Source: Amylostereum areolatum (taxonomy: Eukaryota; Basidiomycota; Agaricomycetes; Russulales; Stereaceae). From it: 64,000 nucleotides of DNA. Where the stretch lies: assembly GCA_012932865.1 (NCBI GenBank), contig SAXG01000001.1, forward strand, positions 1,725,693 to 1,789,692, written 5' to 3'. This document shows, one piece after another, positions 32,840 through 43,217 of the stretch (position 1 is its first letter; each line of letters opens with the position of its first letter). The notes beneath the pieces were generated by a model. The model ran no database searches and had not been told where the DNA came from. It worked only from the letters and a program-made list of their open reading frames with translations. The position numbers and the translations under genes are program-made.

Positions 32840-33313
32840 CGCGCAGACCTGAGTTGTATGGACGTGTCGAGTGAAGAAAGACAGGAGCTACGGTATCGTC
32901 CATGGTGGTTATGTCTCACAACACCAGCGCTTCGCTTTCCAGGCTCCTCGCAAGAATTGCGCCATGTTGAAGCCCTGCGGTGGGGTTAAGGTTACGTTAC
33001 GCCACTGCCACCTTTCGATTCACAACCCGATCAGTCTCATCAGCACTTACTTTAGACAGCATCTGCCAACGTAACGTATTAGTTCAACGACAGTCTTGTA
33101 ACAAGTCGGGGAACCGCAGGGAAAGAAGAAAGAAAAACAGGCATGAATCCAACATATCACACGTCCTATAAGCAGCAAGGTAGCCACGCGACAGGTGCAA
33201 CGACGACAACAGATCGAGTGGTTCAGAAAAACAGAAGGATAGAAAGAAGTGCCGAAGTGAGATCATAACGATGTCCATGTCCACGAACACCACTGCGCGT
33301 CCTCTCCCAACCC
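32840..33313. other. intergenic between APS kinase and Rho gene
   Basis: Promoter region of the APS kinase and 3' region of the Rho GTPase gene. No other gene seen. Confidence 0.6.
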
Positions 33314-34378
33314 TCAGCAGATCACGCAGCACTTCCACCCTCCGCCCTCCTCTTCGCGATCGCGCGAAACACTGCTCCGCCGCCGCTGGTGGGTACCGTT
33401 GGACGGTACGCCCTCGCGCATGAGCATGCTCGCACGGGTCGCAGCCTCGAAGACATCATCGACACCTTCGATTTTCAGCGCCGAGCACTCCTTGTACGCC
33501 CGTGCGCCTATGGTGCGCGCCACCCGTTCAGCCTCCTCTCGAGACACGAACTGCGTCGCTGAGGGATCTCCCGGGGGCGGTCGCAAATCCGCCTTGCAAC
33601 CGACCAGTAAAATGGGGATGACATCGCCGCATATTTGTCGAACTTCCTCGATCCACTTTTCAAGAACGGTTTCGTGAATAGATTTGGCCGAGCAGCCGCA
33701 GAGTATAACACACCTTGACTTGTACGTTATCGAGCGAGTCGGGGGTGTCGATAGCAAAGGCGATGAGGATGACGTGCGATTTGGAGTAGGATAGTGGCCG
33801 GAGGCGCTACGCGAAAGACCGTACGTCAGCGGCAAGTCTCGCCTTGACGACGGAGAGATAGATACCTCGTACTCCTCCTGCCCGCTACCGTACACGTTCT
33901 GCGATCAACTGTGGCTCGATGGGGGGAAATGGCGGATGTTTACGCACGCAGTATCCCATAGTGCCAATTGTACAGGTTTTCCGTCTAGCCTGATCTCCGC
34001 GACGTAGTTCTCAAATATAGCTGGAGGGGAACGCCGAACGAAGGGTTAGGAAGAGCGATGAGAAGAGAGATGTTGAGGAATAGAATGCTGACTGGGTTGC
34101 TGCGCTGAAGTCAGCAACGAAGACTGTGAATGGGGGAGATATGCGCACGTATTCCTTAGGGAACTCGCCCAAGGCAAAAGAGCACAGCAAAGAGGTCTTC
34201 CCGCACGCGCCTGACAGATGAGGAATTGGTTGAACAACACAAGCGAAGTGCAGACCCTCAAAAGGCACGTACCATCACCGACGATGACGAGCTTTCGCCG
34301 AATCTGAATGAAAAGAGAACTGGTTGAGCACTGCCATCTCCACACGAGGAAACAACGTACTGGGGCCTGAGAAGACAT
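33314..34378 (-). CDS. Rho2-type small GTPase
   Basis: Seven or more exons. The start ATG at 34378 gives MSSQAP, spliced to [11 protein letters not shown] (34273-34303) and [21 protein letters not shown] 7-nt microexon follows at 34093-34099, then [20 protein letters not shown] in exon 33948-34020. Next are [23 protein letters not shown] and [21 protein letters not shown]1 (GDGACGKTS, 15-23), switch II (WDTAGQEEYE) and the KAD motif are intact. It ends in a Lys/Cys CAAX box, KCCVIC, so it should be prenylated. [13 protein letters not shown] and the TAGQEEYERLRPLSY stretch resemble S. pombe Rho2 more than Rho1, Rho3 or Cdc42. Rho2 acts in cell-wall and polarity signalling. Confidence 0.88.
34093..34099 (-). 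other. 7-nt microexon of the Rho gene
   Basis: CAACCCA on the minus strand, flanked by acceptor CGCAG and donor GTCAGC. Only with these seven bases does the product read KEY-QPT-IFENYV, restoring the invariant effector-loop Thr. Skipping them breaks the frame. Confidence 0.75.
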
Positions 34379-35181
34379 GCGTGTCGAGAAGGAGGAAGGG
34401 GAGGCCGCGGTCGTCTGGGAGAACACAAAACGGAAGACTCGGGAGAGGACGAATATGGGCCGCGGGGGACGGCGAAGTCTGCAGACACCGAGCGTGCGTG
34501 GAAGGGGGTTTCGACAGAAGCGGGAGGGGCGGTGGATACAAAGAAAAAGGTTGTCAAGGAATGAGACGGGGAGTGTGGAGAAAGAGAGCGGGGCTAGCAG
34601 CGGTGCAAGAGCTGTGACCGTGCCAGTCGTCTCACCGGGTGGCAGTGCTCTTTCAAACGTTTCTCCGCCCCCTCCCGTTCCCTGGCCTTCTTTCTCTCTC
34701 TCTCCAGTGAAGTCGATAAGTATGTTGCGTGCACTTAGGTCGCAACTCATGAACCTGGCATTCGTCCTGATTTGTCTGTTTTCCAATTGATTACGCCAGC
34801 CCTAAGGGCGGCTTTCACTACGACAAATTCCAGCCAACTGGCAGCGGTAGAAACAAGACACTCTCCGTTGAATGTCCGAGCTCAACCTATAATAGTCCAA
34901 ACTGCCCCAGCAAAAGATATATGCACGCCTACCCGCAAGCCGAGTCGCAATACAAAGACAGCGAGGTCGTGGATCACTCTCCCCTCCCCAAACGCTCGCC
35001 CTACAACGTCACAAATCACCTAGACAGCATCAGCATGCCCGGACGCGTGCCCGTGCTAGCGAATATAAAGTACAGTGTGAATGCACGATACGGATACACG
35101 TGAGCCTAGGGGAGAAAACAACCATGAACCCTGCAAGAGAAAAAAAGACAAGCGCTAGACACCACCGAAGCATTGATATCC
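34379..35181. other. intergenic: Rho promoter region
   Basis: Pyrimidine-rich on the sense strand of the Rho gene near 34560-34700, as in many fungal promoters. Long antisense frames here are low-complexity. No gene seen. Confidence 0.6.
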
Positions 35182-36252
35182 TCACGACGTAGGTGGGATT
35201 TGGCTGACCCAAACGATGATCGTCTTGATCGCCTCTGTGACCTCTTCCGTTGTAAATGGCTGATTTGGCGGCGGACAGTGCATGAACAGGACCTTCGTCG
35301 ACCTCGCCTTGTCGTGTTTAATCGCCGTCCGCTTCGCCTCCGCGAGCGAACAAAAGTAGGTAAAGTCGCACACGTGGTGCCCGGCATCCATGGACGAGTA
35401 TACGTTCTACCTCCGGGTTAACGCCGGCGAAGAAGTAAGGTGCATACGAACAAGCGCACCTCCAATCCGCCCGCCTTCAGATCGTGCACGAGACGCTCCA
35501 CATCAATAGTTGTGAAAAGATCGTCCGGATTGCCTTCGTAGCCCTTCCCAAATCCCCGCGCAGGTTCGGGAACGGCGGCGTCAAGGTGTTTCTTCTCCTC
35601 GTCCATGGTGAGACGGGCCTCTGCAATCATCGCGGCCTGTGACTGCTCGAGAGGTTCGGGCGCGGCGGCGTCGGGGAGGTATTCGACGATAGGCGCACGC
35701 TCCCCTGCGGTGTCTTTCATTCGATAGCCGATTTTGTGACTTAGGCGTTCCATGCGAAGGGGACCCCTGCCGGCGAGGCCAATGTGGAAAATGAGGTCGT
35801 AGCCGGACTCGGGCGGCGGGGCGATGTAGGAGTAGTTGTCGATGGGTGGGGGTAAGACGGGAGGGCGTGCGTGAAGGCCGGGTACGTGGTCATGGACGGC
35901 CTGGTAGGTGAGGGGAAGCTGTACGGTGGTAATATGGATTATCTTGGGTAGAGGGTGTGGAAAGCCATTGGGCTGGTCAGGATCGGGCATGGGGACGTCC
36001 TCGTCCATGCGATCGTCTGGCGGGTCGACGGTTATAATAACATTATTGAGCGGGTGAATGGCAAGCCACGTCGGGTTCTCCTTGTAGCGGAAGAAAGGCT
36101 GGCAAAAAGACGGGTGACAATTTCAGTGAGATGTACAAAGGCGGATGGATGTTAGAGAAACTGACGCCGTAGCCTGTGAGGAGAACGCGGTAGGCGTCGT
36201 CGGGGATTTGAGGCGGCGGTTGTTGGTAGCCGTTGATGGTGGGGGCGGGCAT
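35182..36252 (-). CDS. pyroglutamyl peptidase I (C15 family)
   Basis: Three exons. Start ATG 36252 (MPAPTINGYQQPPPQ). RVLLTGYG is spliced to PFFRYKENPTWLA; then GYDLIFHIGLAGRGPLRMER supplies the conserved Glu region. After an intron ending AACCCGGAGGTAG comes YSSMDAGHHVCDFTYFCSL with the presumed nucleophile Cys, then VLFMHCPP with the catalytic His. The enzyme removes N-terminal pyroglutamate from peptides in the cytosol. The fungal form is longer than the bacterial one because of an insertion of about 60 residues (around IVEYLPDAAAPEPLEQSQ). Assignments of Glu, Cys and His are from family knowledge. Confidence 0.88.
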
Positions 36253-37120
36253 GGCGGCGCCAGGGGAGGATTCGCTCGCGGAGGAGAGGCCGACGACGGC
36301 AAAGGAGATGGGATGCGCACGCAGACGATCGTGGTGGAGGAAGTCGAGCGGGTTCAGCCCGACATAGACTCGTGCGAACGATAGCTTAGACCCCGCCGGC
36401 CCGCTTCCCGGTATGCCATGTACTTTATATCATTACTAGCAGATACCCGTGCTTCGCACGGCATGTTTCAATGCAAGAACCTCTGGAGAACAAATTATCA
36501 TATTCATAAGGTTCACAGTTCCGTTATGCCCGTGGGCCAGTACCCACCGTCGCATGCAACTTCTTCCCGTTCCTCCTCCTCCCGTGGGCCTGCTCCCCCC
36601 GTGGGCCAGTGCCCCCCCTCCCCCTATTGTTGACAGCCCCGCCTCTGCACCCTTCATTTATTGCGTAGCCCTGGAATGGAGCTACCGGCCTCTATGGCCC
36701 CCTCCCCCTCCTGCCCTGAACCCCTTGTTGCCTTTCTCTACTTAATATTATGGGTTAGGAATTTCCCCACGCCGCTAACCCTAACCCCATCACCCACACT
36801 GGTACCCATTCGGGTTAGCCCGTGCTTGTTTTGTAGTAGATTTGAATAAAAATGTACTTTTGACCGAAAACGTCTAAAATAAGCGAAAGAGTAGCCAAGA
36901 AACATTGCGAAGCCGAGTCGCCGACCACAGGGTCCCGCGCCTAGTTTGGCAGCCCGACCCGTACTCACTTGAGTAAACACATATGTATTACCCGTGCTAT
37001 TTATTCTCCAGTGGCTTGGGCATTGGTTATGCAAAAAGAGTAGTACAGACGTTGCTGGAATGTTCGAGAAATGACTGACACTCGGCTACGCGCACGCATC
37101 TCACGGATGAGCTTTGTGTT

Positions 37121-37168
37121 TGTCTTATGTCTTATGTCACGTGACACAAACGGGTTCCTTTATATTAT
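37121..37168 (+). repeat. palindrome-bearing repeat, copy 1
   Basis: 48 bp centred on the perfect 12-bp palindrome TGTCACGTGACA (37135-37146), followed by CAAACGGGTTCCTTTATATT. The second copy at 38691-38738 differs at one position. Confidence 0.75.
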
Positions 37169-38645
37169 CCTTTAATACAAAGAGAGACGCGGTGGAGCGC
37201 TGCGTCACGTCACGACACAAACCGCGAGACAAGTGAGCTTTCTGATTGGTTGTGGGACAACAGCCACGTCATCGTAACGCGACACGTGACAGGTCGCGTT
37301 GACAAATGCACGTGGCTGCTTGCGTCATCCTAGGCTTGCGCGTCGGCCGGGTCGCCGCGTCGCTCTTCGTCTTGACCTCCACCACGTACTTGGCCACCGT
37401 CATACCTTCCCACTCTCTATGGCACCTCTACGCACCGCCGTTAGCGTCAAAGTAGCCTCCATGGCACAGCCCTACTTATACCTTTTACTTTGTATATCAG
37501 AAAACAAATTCAAATCAATTTTCCTCCAAAGCAATGTTTGTGCAGCAACACGGACGTGTTTTGTCGCTTCGGTCACGATGACCGCGTCGCTCCCACCCCC
37601 CCTGATTGGATTTATTTATATATCTAGAGATTTTTCGGGAAATTTCCTCGGTGCTCGGATGAGGCGTGGTGGTCCCGAGCTCGAGTGATGTACGACACGA
37701 CACGACCCGACACGACACAGTACAGCACACCCTGTCATCTGCATCCAGTGCATCTCGGTGCATTCATCTGGATCATGTGCGCATTTTCTTTCTCTCTTGC
37801 GAGACGAACTGACATGTACTATTTGTGCAGAAGAATCTATGCGAGTTGGGGGTGACATTGGCTGGCCATTGGGATGGTGCACCGAGCAGGAACGCAGGTC
37901 CACTGATTCCGTCCAAGATGCAGCCCCCAGAAACAGTGCCCATTCAACCTCCTCGCAAGCGAACGAGAACACGGCCGTCCAGGTATGACTGACCTTAACA
38001 AACTGATCAATGTCCTTGCTTACTATATTGTTGTCTACAGCTTTCCTCGGCTGACGCCATTGGCCACCGCCGGTCTTGAGTGCGAGCACAACGACATCCT
38101 CAGGATCCTGAAGGTCCGCAACAGCATTGTATTGTGTCGTCCACGTCCGAATCAACGACAGGCGACACGATAATGCAAGAACCCAACCAACCAGCAAGCC
38201 TCGAACGGAGCTTTCATAGATGGTACGTGCATACAGTATCAATCAATGTGATAGTAAAGGCTTTACTGATCCTTTTGTTATCCATATCACAGGTGATATG
38301 TCCTCATCGACATTGCATATTCGCAGGCCTACTCGGCCCTCAGCGACTTGCTTCCTACGCCCCCAAGGACTCCAGCTCTGAACCCTCAAGGAACAGAACA
38401 ACCCACTCTGCTATCGAAATGGCAGATTGCCAAGAGAGCCCGACACGAGCGAGAGCATTTGGGACCGTCACAAACCCCTCTAGGCATCCCGGCTACAGTT
38501 TTCCTACTATCGGACTGCGAGTTGAATCTTCTACACTTCATGCTTAGTACTTAGTTATGCTTATTTGTTGCTTATTTGAATACAATCACCACAGCCTTGC
38601 TACTTGAATGAGTGCAATGCATGGGTCTATGCTAGTTAAGGATAT

Positions 38646-38755
38646 GCGGATGTCTTTATGTTTGTCTTGCGGATGTCTTTATGTTTGTCTTGTCTTATGT
38701 CTTGTGTCACGTGACACAAACGGGTTCCTTTATATTATTAAGGATTATTAAGGAT
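38646..38755 (+). repeat. palindrome-bearing repeat, copy 2, with tandem repeats
   Basis: Starts with a 23-bp unit (GCGGATGTCTTTATG...) repeated twice (38646-38691), then the 48-bp repeat with TGTCACGTGACA at 38705-38716, then a 10-bp unit ATTATTAAGG repeated twice (38734-38753). Confidence 0.75.
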
Positions 38756-40183
38756 GCTTCTCTTGTGAGTTGGATCCTTCTCCTTCTCACTTTGCTCAAG
38801 CTTTCTTTCCCGTATCTAACTTGACGGTCTACCTCCAAGCATTCAGCCAACCGGCTCCATGTTGCTGCAGCGTGCCATATCATATCTCCCCGCGATCGGC
38901 AAGCCCCACTTCGATGTTCATGTTCAAGTTCAGCAATACGCACTCCATCAGTCACCGCTAACCGGAACCGCGCTATAAAGCATTGCGATGGGCTGGCCTC
39001 AACGAACGCTTTTGAACGCTCGGATTATCCCCCAAATAATGATATCTCGATCCGATTCGCAAGCTGACAATCGACATCTCTCTTATCCAGTGCTCTCGGT
39101 TGTCATATCACCCGAGATGATCTCCTCTCACTGGGCTCTATACCAAGCAGCGCTCTCGCGACTTGGTAGAGCGTGATTTCCCGAACATGTATCCAGAAGC
39201 AGCACTTGTGGTTGTTACGCCGAGCCCTCACCAGCTCACATGCACGCTCCGAAGTCTCTCCGAGACCACGAGAGTGTCCCCAGAGCTAAGTGATCTCGTC
39301 GCCGTAAGTGTAGTCAAATCTAACGGTATCCCATACGAAGGACATACTTTATGAATAACCCTTGCCGCCTCCACCATCCAGACAGCTCCCACAAGTCTTG
39401 GAATCTTCTACTATACAACTCAGCCGAGGACCCGATACGGGTACATCTATCATACCATCTCATAGAGCTCATTATCCACAGAGGTTCGAAGCTTGGACAC
39501 AAACCAAACCACAACTTGAACGGCACAGTATAGGACATCCGTCATCCAAAGACAAACATTGCAATTTCTCCACCCGCTAATCTTTCTGACCCGCCATTCT
39601 CGATCCTGTTAGCGCCCCGGACACGACTCGTCGCGAATGTGGATGAAAGACGGAGGCGTCATAGATGACATCGTCGTTATCGTGCCCGCCGTCGCATTCT
39701 GCATCCATGAAGTCATCTCTACCAATCTTAGGACTCCCACTCGGGAAGCGGAAGTTGGAGCCCTTTCCCACCTCCCTATCCTCTGATTCTTGATCGTATA
39801 CTTTGTCTCACTGAGCCGGCTGTTTGCAGCAGTTTTTTGGCCATATCACGGTGTAGCGTGGCCTGCCACACTAGCCATACTGTGCGTTTACGCCTAAATA
39901 CGCTCCTATATGTAACCCGTCTTACGAGTTCTGTCCTGAATGAACCTGTATAACATCCATTCTTCCCGAAAATACTTTACGTATCCCGCAAACCACCATG
40001 CAATCTTGAGCCCTTCTCTCCAAAAATAGGTCTCGTATATCATACTGGTTACAGAAAGCACAGGATAGCAAATCACGGAGGAAGTCGAAACACTCGCCTC
40101 AGCCTAACCAAGACCAACCACGCACCGCGTCAAACTCGATCCAAGAAACCCCATCAAGATACCCCAAACCATGGGACCCACAT

Positions 40184-42773
40184 TCATCTATCCCTCGACT
40201 CCTCGTTCCTCCCCAACCACCTCTCCCCGTCGTTTTCTTCCACCTCCCAACCCCTCAACCCCTCCTCATCCCACTCCTTCCCCGTCCGGTCTCCCGCAGC
40301 CCTCAAGAACACCTCGTCCCGCAGCTTCTCCGGGAGATAATCGTTCGTCACCGGATGCCTGCGAAACCCAAATCCGTCAGCTCCCGGCCCACTCGCACAT
40401 CCGCGCCTAGCCCAGCGCTCCGTCTCCGAGCGAGAACGTCCGATCCGACAGGACGAGTCCCTTCCGTTCCGCCAACCCCGATACACGCGGCTCGCACTTC
40501 GCACTTCGCGATGCGAGTCAGGATGGAGCAGTGAAGCTTTCTGGAAAGCTTGCAAGCCCGAGCGCAGCACCCTCGGAGCGGGCAGTCCCACGTCCGACCT
40601 CCGCCCACCTCCACAGGTCCACGGAACCCTCGTACACAGCTCCAAGCCCCCCACCAAAACAGAAAACGCAAAGGAGTAGAAAGGAAGAGGCGAAACTTAC
40701 GCATAGTCAGGATTATACCTGTACCCCTTCGAATACCCCATCTCCTTCATCATCTTCGTTGGTGCGTTGCGCATCCCCATCGGCACGGGCACCGTGAGGT
40801 CCTCCTTCGCCTTGGCCTGCGCCCTGTTGTACGCCTCGTACGAGCGCGTCGATTTGGGCGCCTCGGATAGATACGCCACTAGGTGCGCGAGGTTGATTCG
40901 ACATTCCGGCATCCCGATCTGCTGACAGGCCTGCATCGTCGCCGTGGCCTGTTTTCGCGCAGACGTTTCAGCATTTCCGAGAACGCAAGAAAGACGACGA
41001 GGAGTACGTACGAGCGGCAGCGCGTGGTTATCCGCCAAGCCGATGTCCTCGCTCGCACAAACGACCATTCGCCGACAGATGTACACCGGGTCTTCGCCCG
41101 CCTCCAGCATGCGTGCAAGCCAATACAACGCGGCGCTGCCTTGGCTGCCACGCACACTCTTATGCAAGGCGCTGATCAGGTCGTAGCGGTCGTCACCCGT
41201 GCGGTCGTAGGATGCCGACACGGAGCGGCGAAGCGAGGCCAAGAGGGTCTCCTCCTCGGTCGTGGGCGGCGCGAGGAGGACGAGCTCAAGGAGGGACAAG
41301 GCGGTGCGCGCGTCGCCTGTGGCTAGGGAGGCGATCGAGTTGAGGATGCGGGGGGTGACGTGTGGATATTGCGGGAAAGGTCCAGAGGAGGATTGACTGG
41401 AAGAGGGCTGAGAGGAGCTTGGCTGGGACGAAGGTGGCAAGGTCAATTGCGAAGCCAAAGGTGAGCTGCTGGGCACCTCCTCTACTTGAGGCAGTGTCTC
41501 CTCGGCGGGCTTGGACACGCGGTCGATGGCCTTGGTAAGGATTTCCATCACTTCGTCGTCGGCGAGCCGTTCGAGGACGAAGACGCTGGGCGGATGGGTA
41601 AGTAACGCTTGAGATGAACAGGAACGAACACACCGACATCGGCTGAGAAGAGCGCCATTGAGCTTGAAGGACGGGTTCTCGGTGGTCGCTCCTATGAGCT
41701 TCAAGCGGTCACCCTCGTGGCCAAGGACGACCCAGCGAAGAGGAGGCGCACCTGTACGTGACCACGCTCTAAGAACGGGAGAAAGATGTCCTGAGGCGGA
41801 TTAGGCAAGTGCAAGAGGGAAAGATTGGAGCGGGATGCACCTGTTGAGATCGGGTGAAACGATGGATCTCGTCCAAGAAGACGATCGTGCGCCTGCGGAC
41901 AGGGTGAGCGGGCGGAAGCAAATGAAGGAGGTGACGTAGTGGCACCTGCCGGTGAGCTGCAAAAGATTCTTAGCCTCTTCGAAGATCGGCCTGACGTCGT
42001 TGATGCCGACGATGGTGGCGCTCAGTTCCTTGAAGGCGGCATCGGAACGGGCGGCGAGCAACCGTGCGAGGGTAGTTTTCCCACACCTACAAAGGGTCAG
42101 TAAGGACAACAATCTCAAGGATCGACGACGGTTGCTGACCCGGGTGGACCCCAGAATATGGCGGAGCCGGTGCCGGCCGAGGCCGTCAGGGCGAGAAGCA
42201 AGGAGTCGGAACCGGTGAGGTGGCGCTGACCGACGAAATCACTACAAGGGGTGGGGTTAGGGTTCGCGCAGTATGGAGGTAGGAGGGGAACGTGCTGAAG
42301 GGTTTTGGGGCGAAGACGGTCTGCAAGAGGGGCGGCTGCGTCGAGTCTAGAGGAGACGGTTGCGGTCGAGCGTTGTTGAGGACGGTGACGTTTTGGCGGA
42401 GGAGGATTTTGAGATGGGTGGGAGGTGGGTTCGGAGCGACGCTTGGAGCCGGCAGAAAGAGCAGGAGAGGTCGGTTGAAGCTTGTGTAGGTTAAAGATAG
42501 GAGCGACGCGTGGTTTATGTTCGGAAATGGAGGAGGTCGGAGCGGAGGACTGGTTGGGGGTAGGAGGGTGTTCGCGGTCCAGGTGTTGGTTGATGGCGTC
42601 GGAGGAGAGTTGACGGGAACATATCGGACTGTGTGGGTCCGAGGATTTGTCAGTGGGCCTATGTGGATGAAGGAGGAAACGCGACGGACCAGATCACTGA
42701 AAAGATTGGAGGAAACGTGAGGATGTATGCGCATGTGAGATAAAGAGCGGTATGCACCTGTGTTCTCGGCCAT
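40184..42773 (-). CDS. MGS1: Mgs1/WRNIP1 AAA+ ATPase
   Basis: At least ten exons. The N-terminus MAENTVICPIC is built across two introns and forms a UBZ-like finger: CPIC, then HLDREH. The distal ligands are spaced H-x4-H, not the usual H-x3-C, so zinc binding is uncertain. Then RLRPKTL-HDFVGQRHLTG; Walker A GPPGCGKTT, split by an intron; Walker B VFLDEIHRF; sensor-1 LIGATTENPSF; SRCRVFVLERL. The C-terminal part has RYDLISALHKSVRGS, LARMLEAGEDPVYICRR, ASEDIGLAD and YRYNPDYA-HPVTNDYLP. This is the Mgs1/WRNIP1/RarA clamp-loader-like family that acts at stalled replication forks. One intron appears to be GC-AG (42242-42295) and the last is unusually long (about 330 nt, 40365-40695). Start is ATG 42773. 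Confidence 0.9.
42690..42696 (-). other. 7-nt microexon of MGS1
   Basis: TGATCTG on the minus strand, between acceptor TTTTCAG and donor GTCCGT. Exon 1 (42758-42773) plus these seven bases plus the exon starting at 42628 read MAENTV-IC-PIC, creating the first Cys of the zinc finger. Direct joining of exon 1 to either neighbour loses the frame or hits a stop. Confidence 0.7.
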
Positions 42774-43217
42774 GCGTTGTGCGTAGAATGTTGGGTGGGC
42801 TCGTGGAGAGCGCGTCCAGACGGGAGGCGCGATGGCGGCAGACTATCGCGCCGACGAAGGGGCCAATCAGAGCCAATCAGAGCCCGGACCGCGACCGGGT
42901 GGCGCTTGGTGCACACCCGCGTCGTGTTTCCAATTTCTCATCCTGTCCATCCGTTCCTTTTAGTCTCAGCCTCGCAACCCATCCTCTCTTTTTTTCTGTC
43001 CCCCGTGCGTCTCCCGCCGACCCCCTGTACAGCCCCGCCTCGCGACTTTTTCACCGCGACTTCGTTCGACTTGCGCAGCGCAAAGAGGAACAATAGGTTT
43101 CGGTGAGTCGGGAACAATACCCTTCGAAAACAATGGGCCTTGGACTTATTCAAAATCCTCCCCTTATTCCAGAGCATTCCCGTTCCTGCTTGCTCGTTTC
43201 TCTCTCCTCTTCCCGTC
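42774..43217. other. divergent promoter region MGS1 / TRP-like gene
   Basis: 444 bp between two divergent start codons. It includes a direct duplication GAGCCAATCA/GGGCCAATCAG near 42858-42882, i.e. two CCAAT boxes. No gene seen. Confidence 0.55.

Larger units (their letters stand above)
36253..40183. other. gene-poor accessory stretch
   Basis: About 3.9 kb without a gene I can support. It holds a small perfect palindrome at 36447-36461 (CCGTGC-TTC-GCACGG), TTAGGG-like words in both orientations at 36745-36820, two copies of a palindromic repeat (37121-37168 and 38691-38738), and tandem repeats at 38646-38754. Frames at 37758-38547 and 38770-39540 show weak coding flavour (for example LTIDISLLSSALGCHITR) but are short and broken. 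They could be gene relics. Confidence 0.5.

Noticed and set aside
33508..33711. Antisense and alternative frames over the Rho gene and other genes
   Set aside because: They are shadows of GC-rich coding sequence; the family motifs lie in the frames I annotated.
36745..36820. TTAGGG/CCCTAA words suggesting an interstitial telomere
   Set aside because: Only one or two units in each orientation, scattered; not an array.
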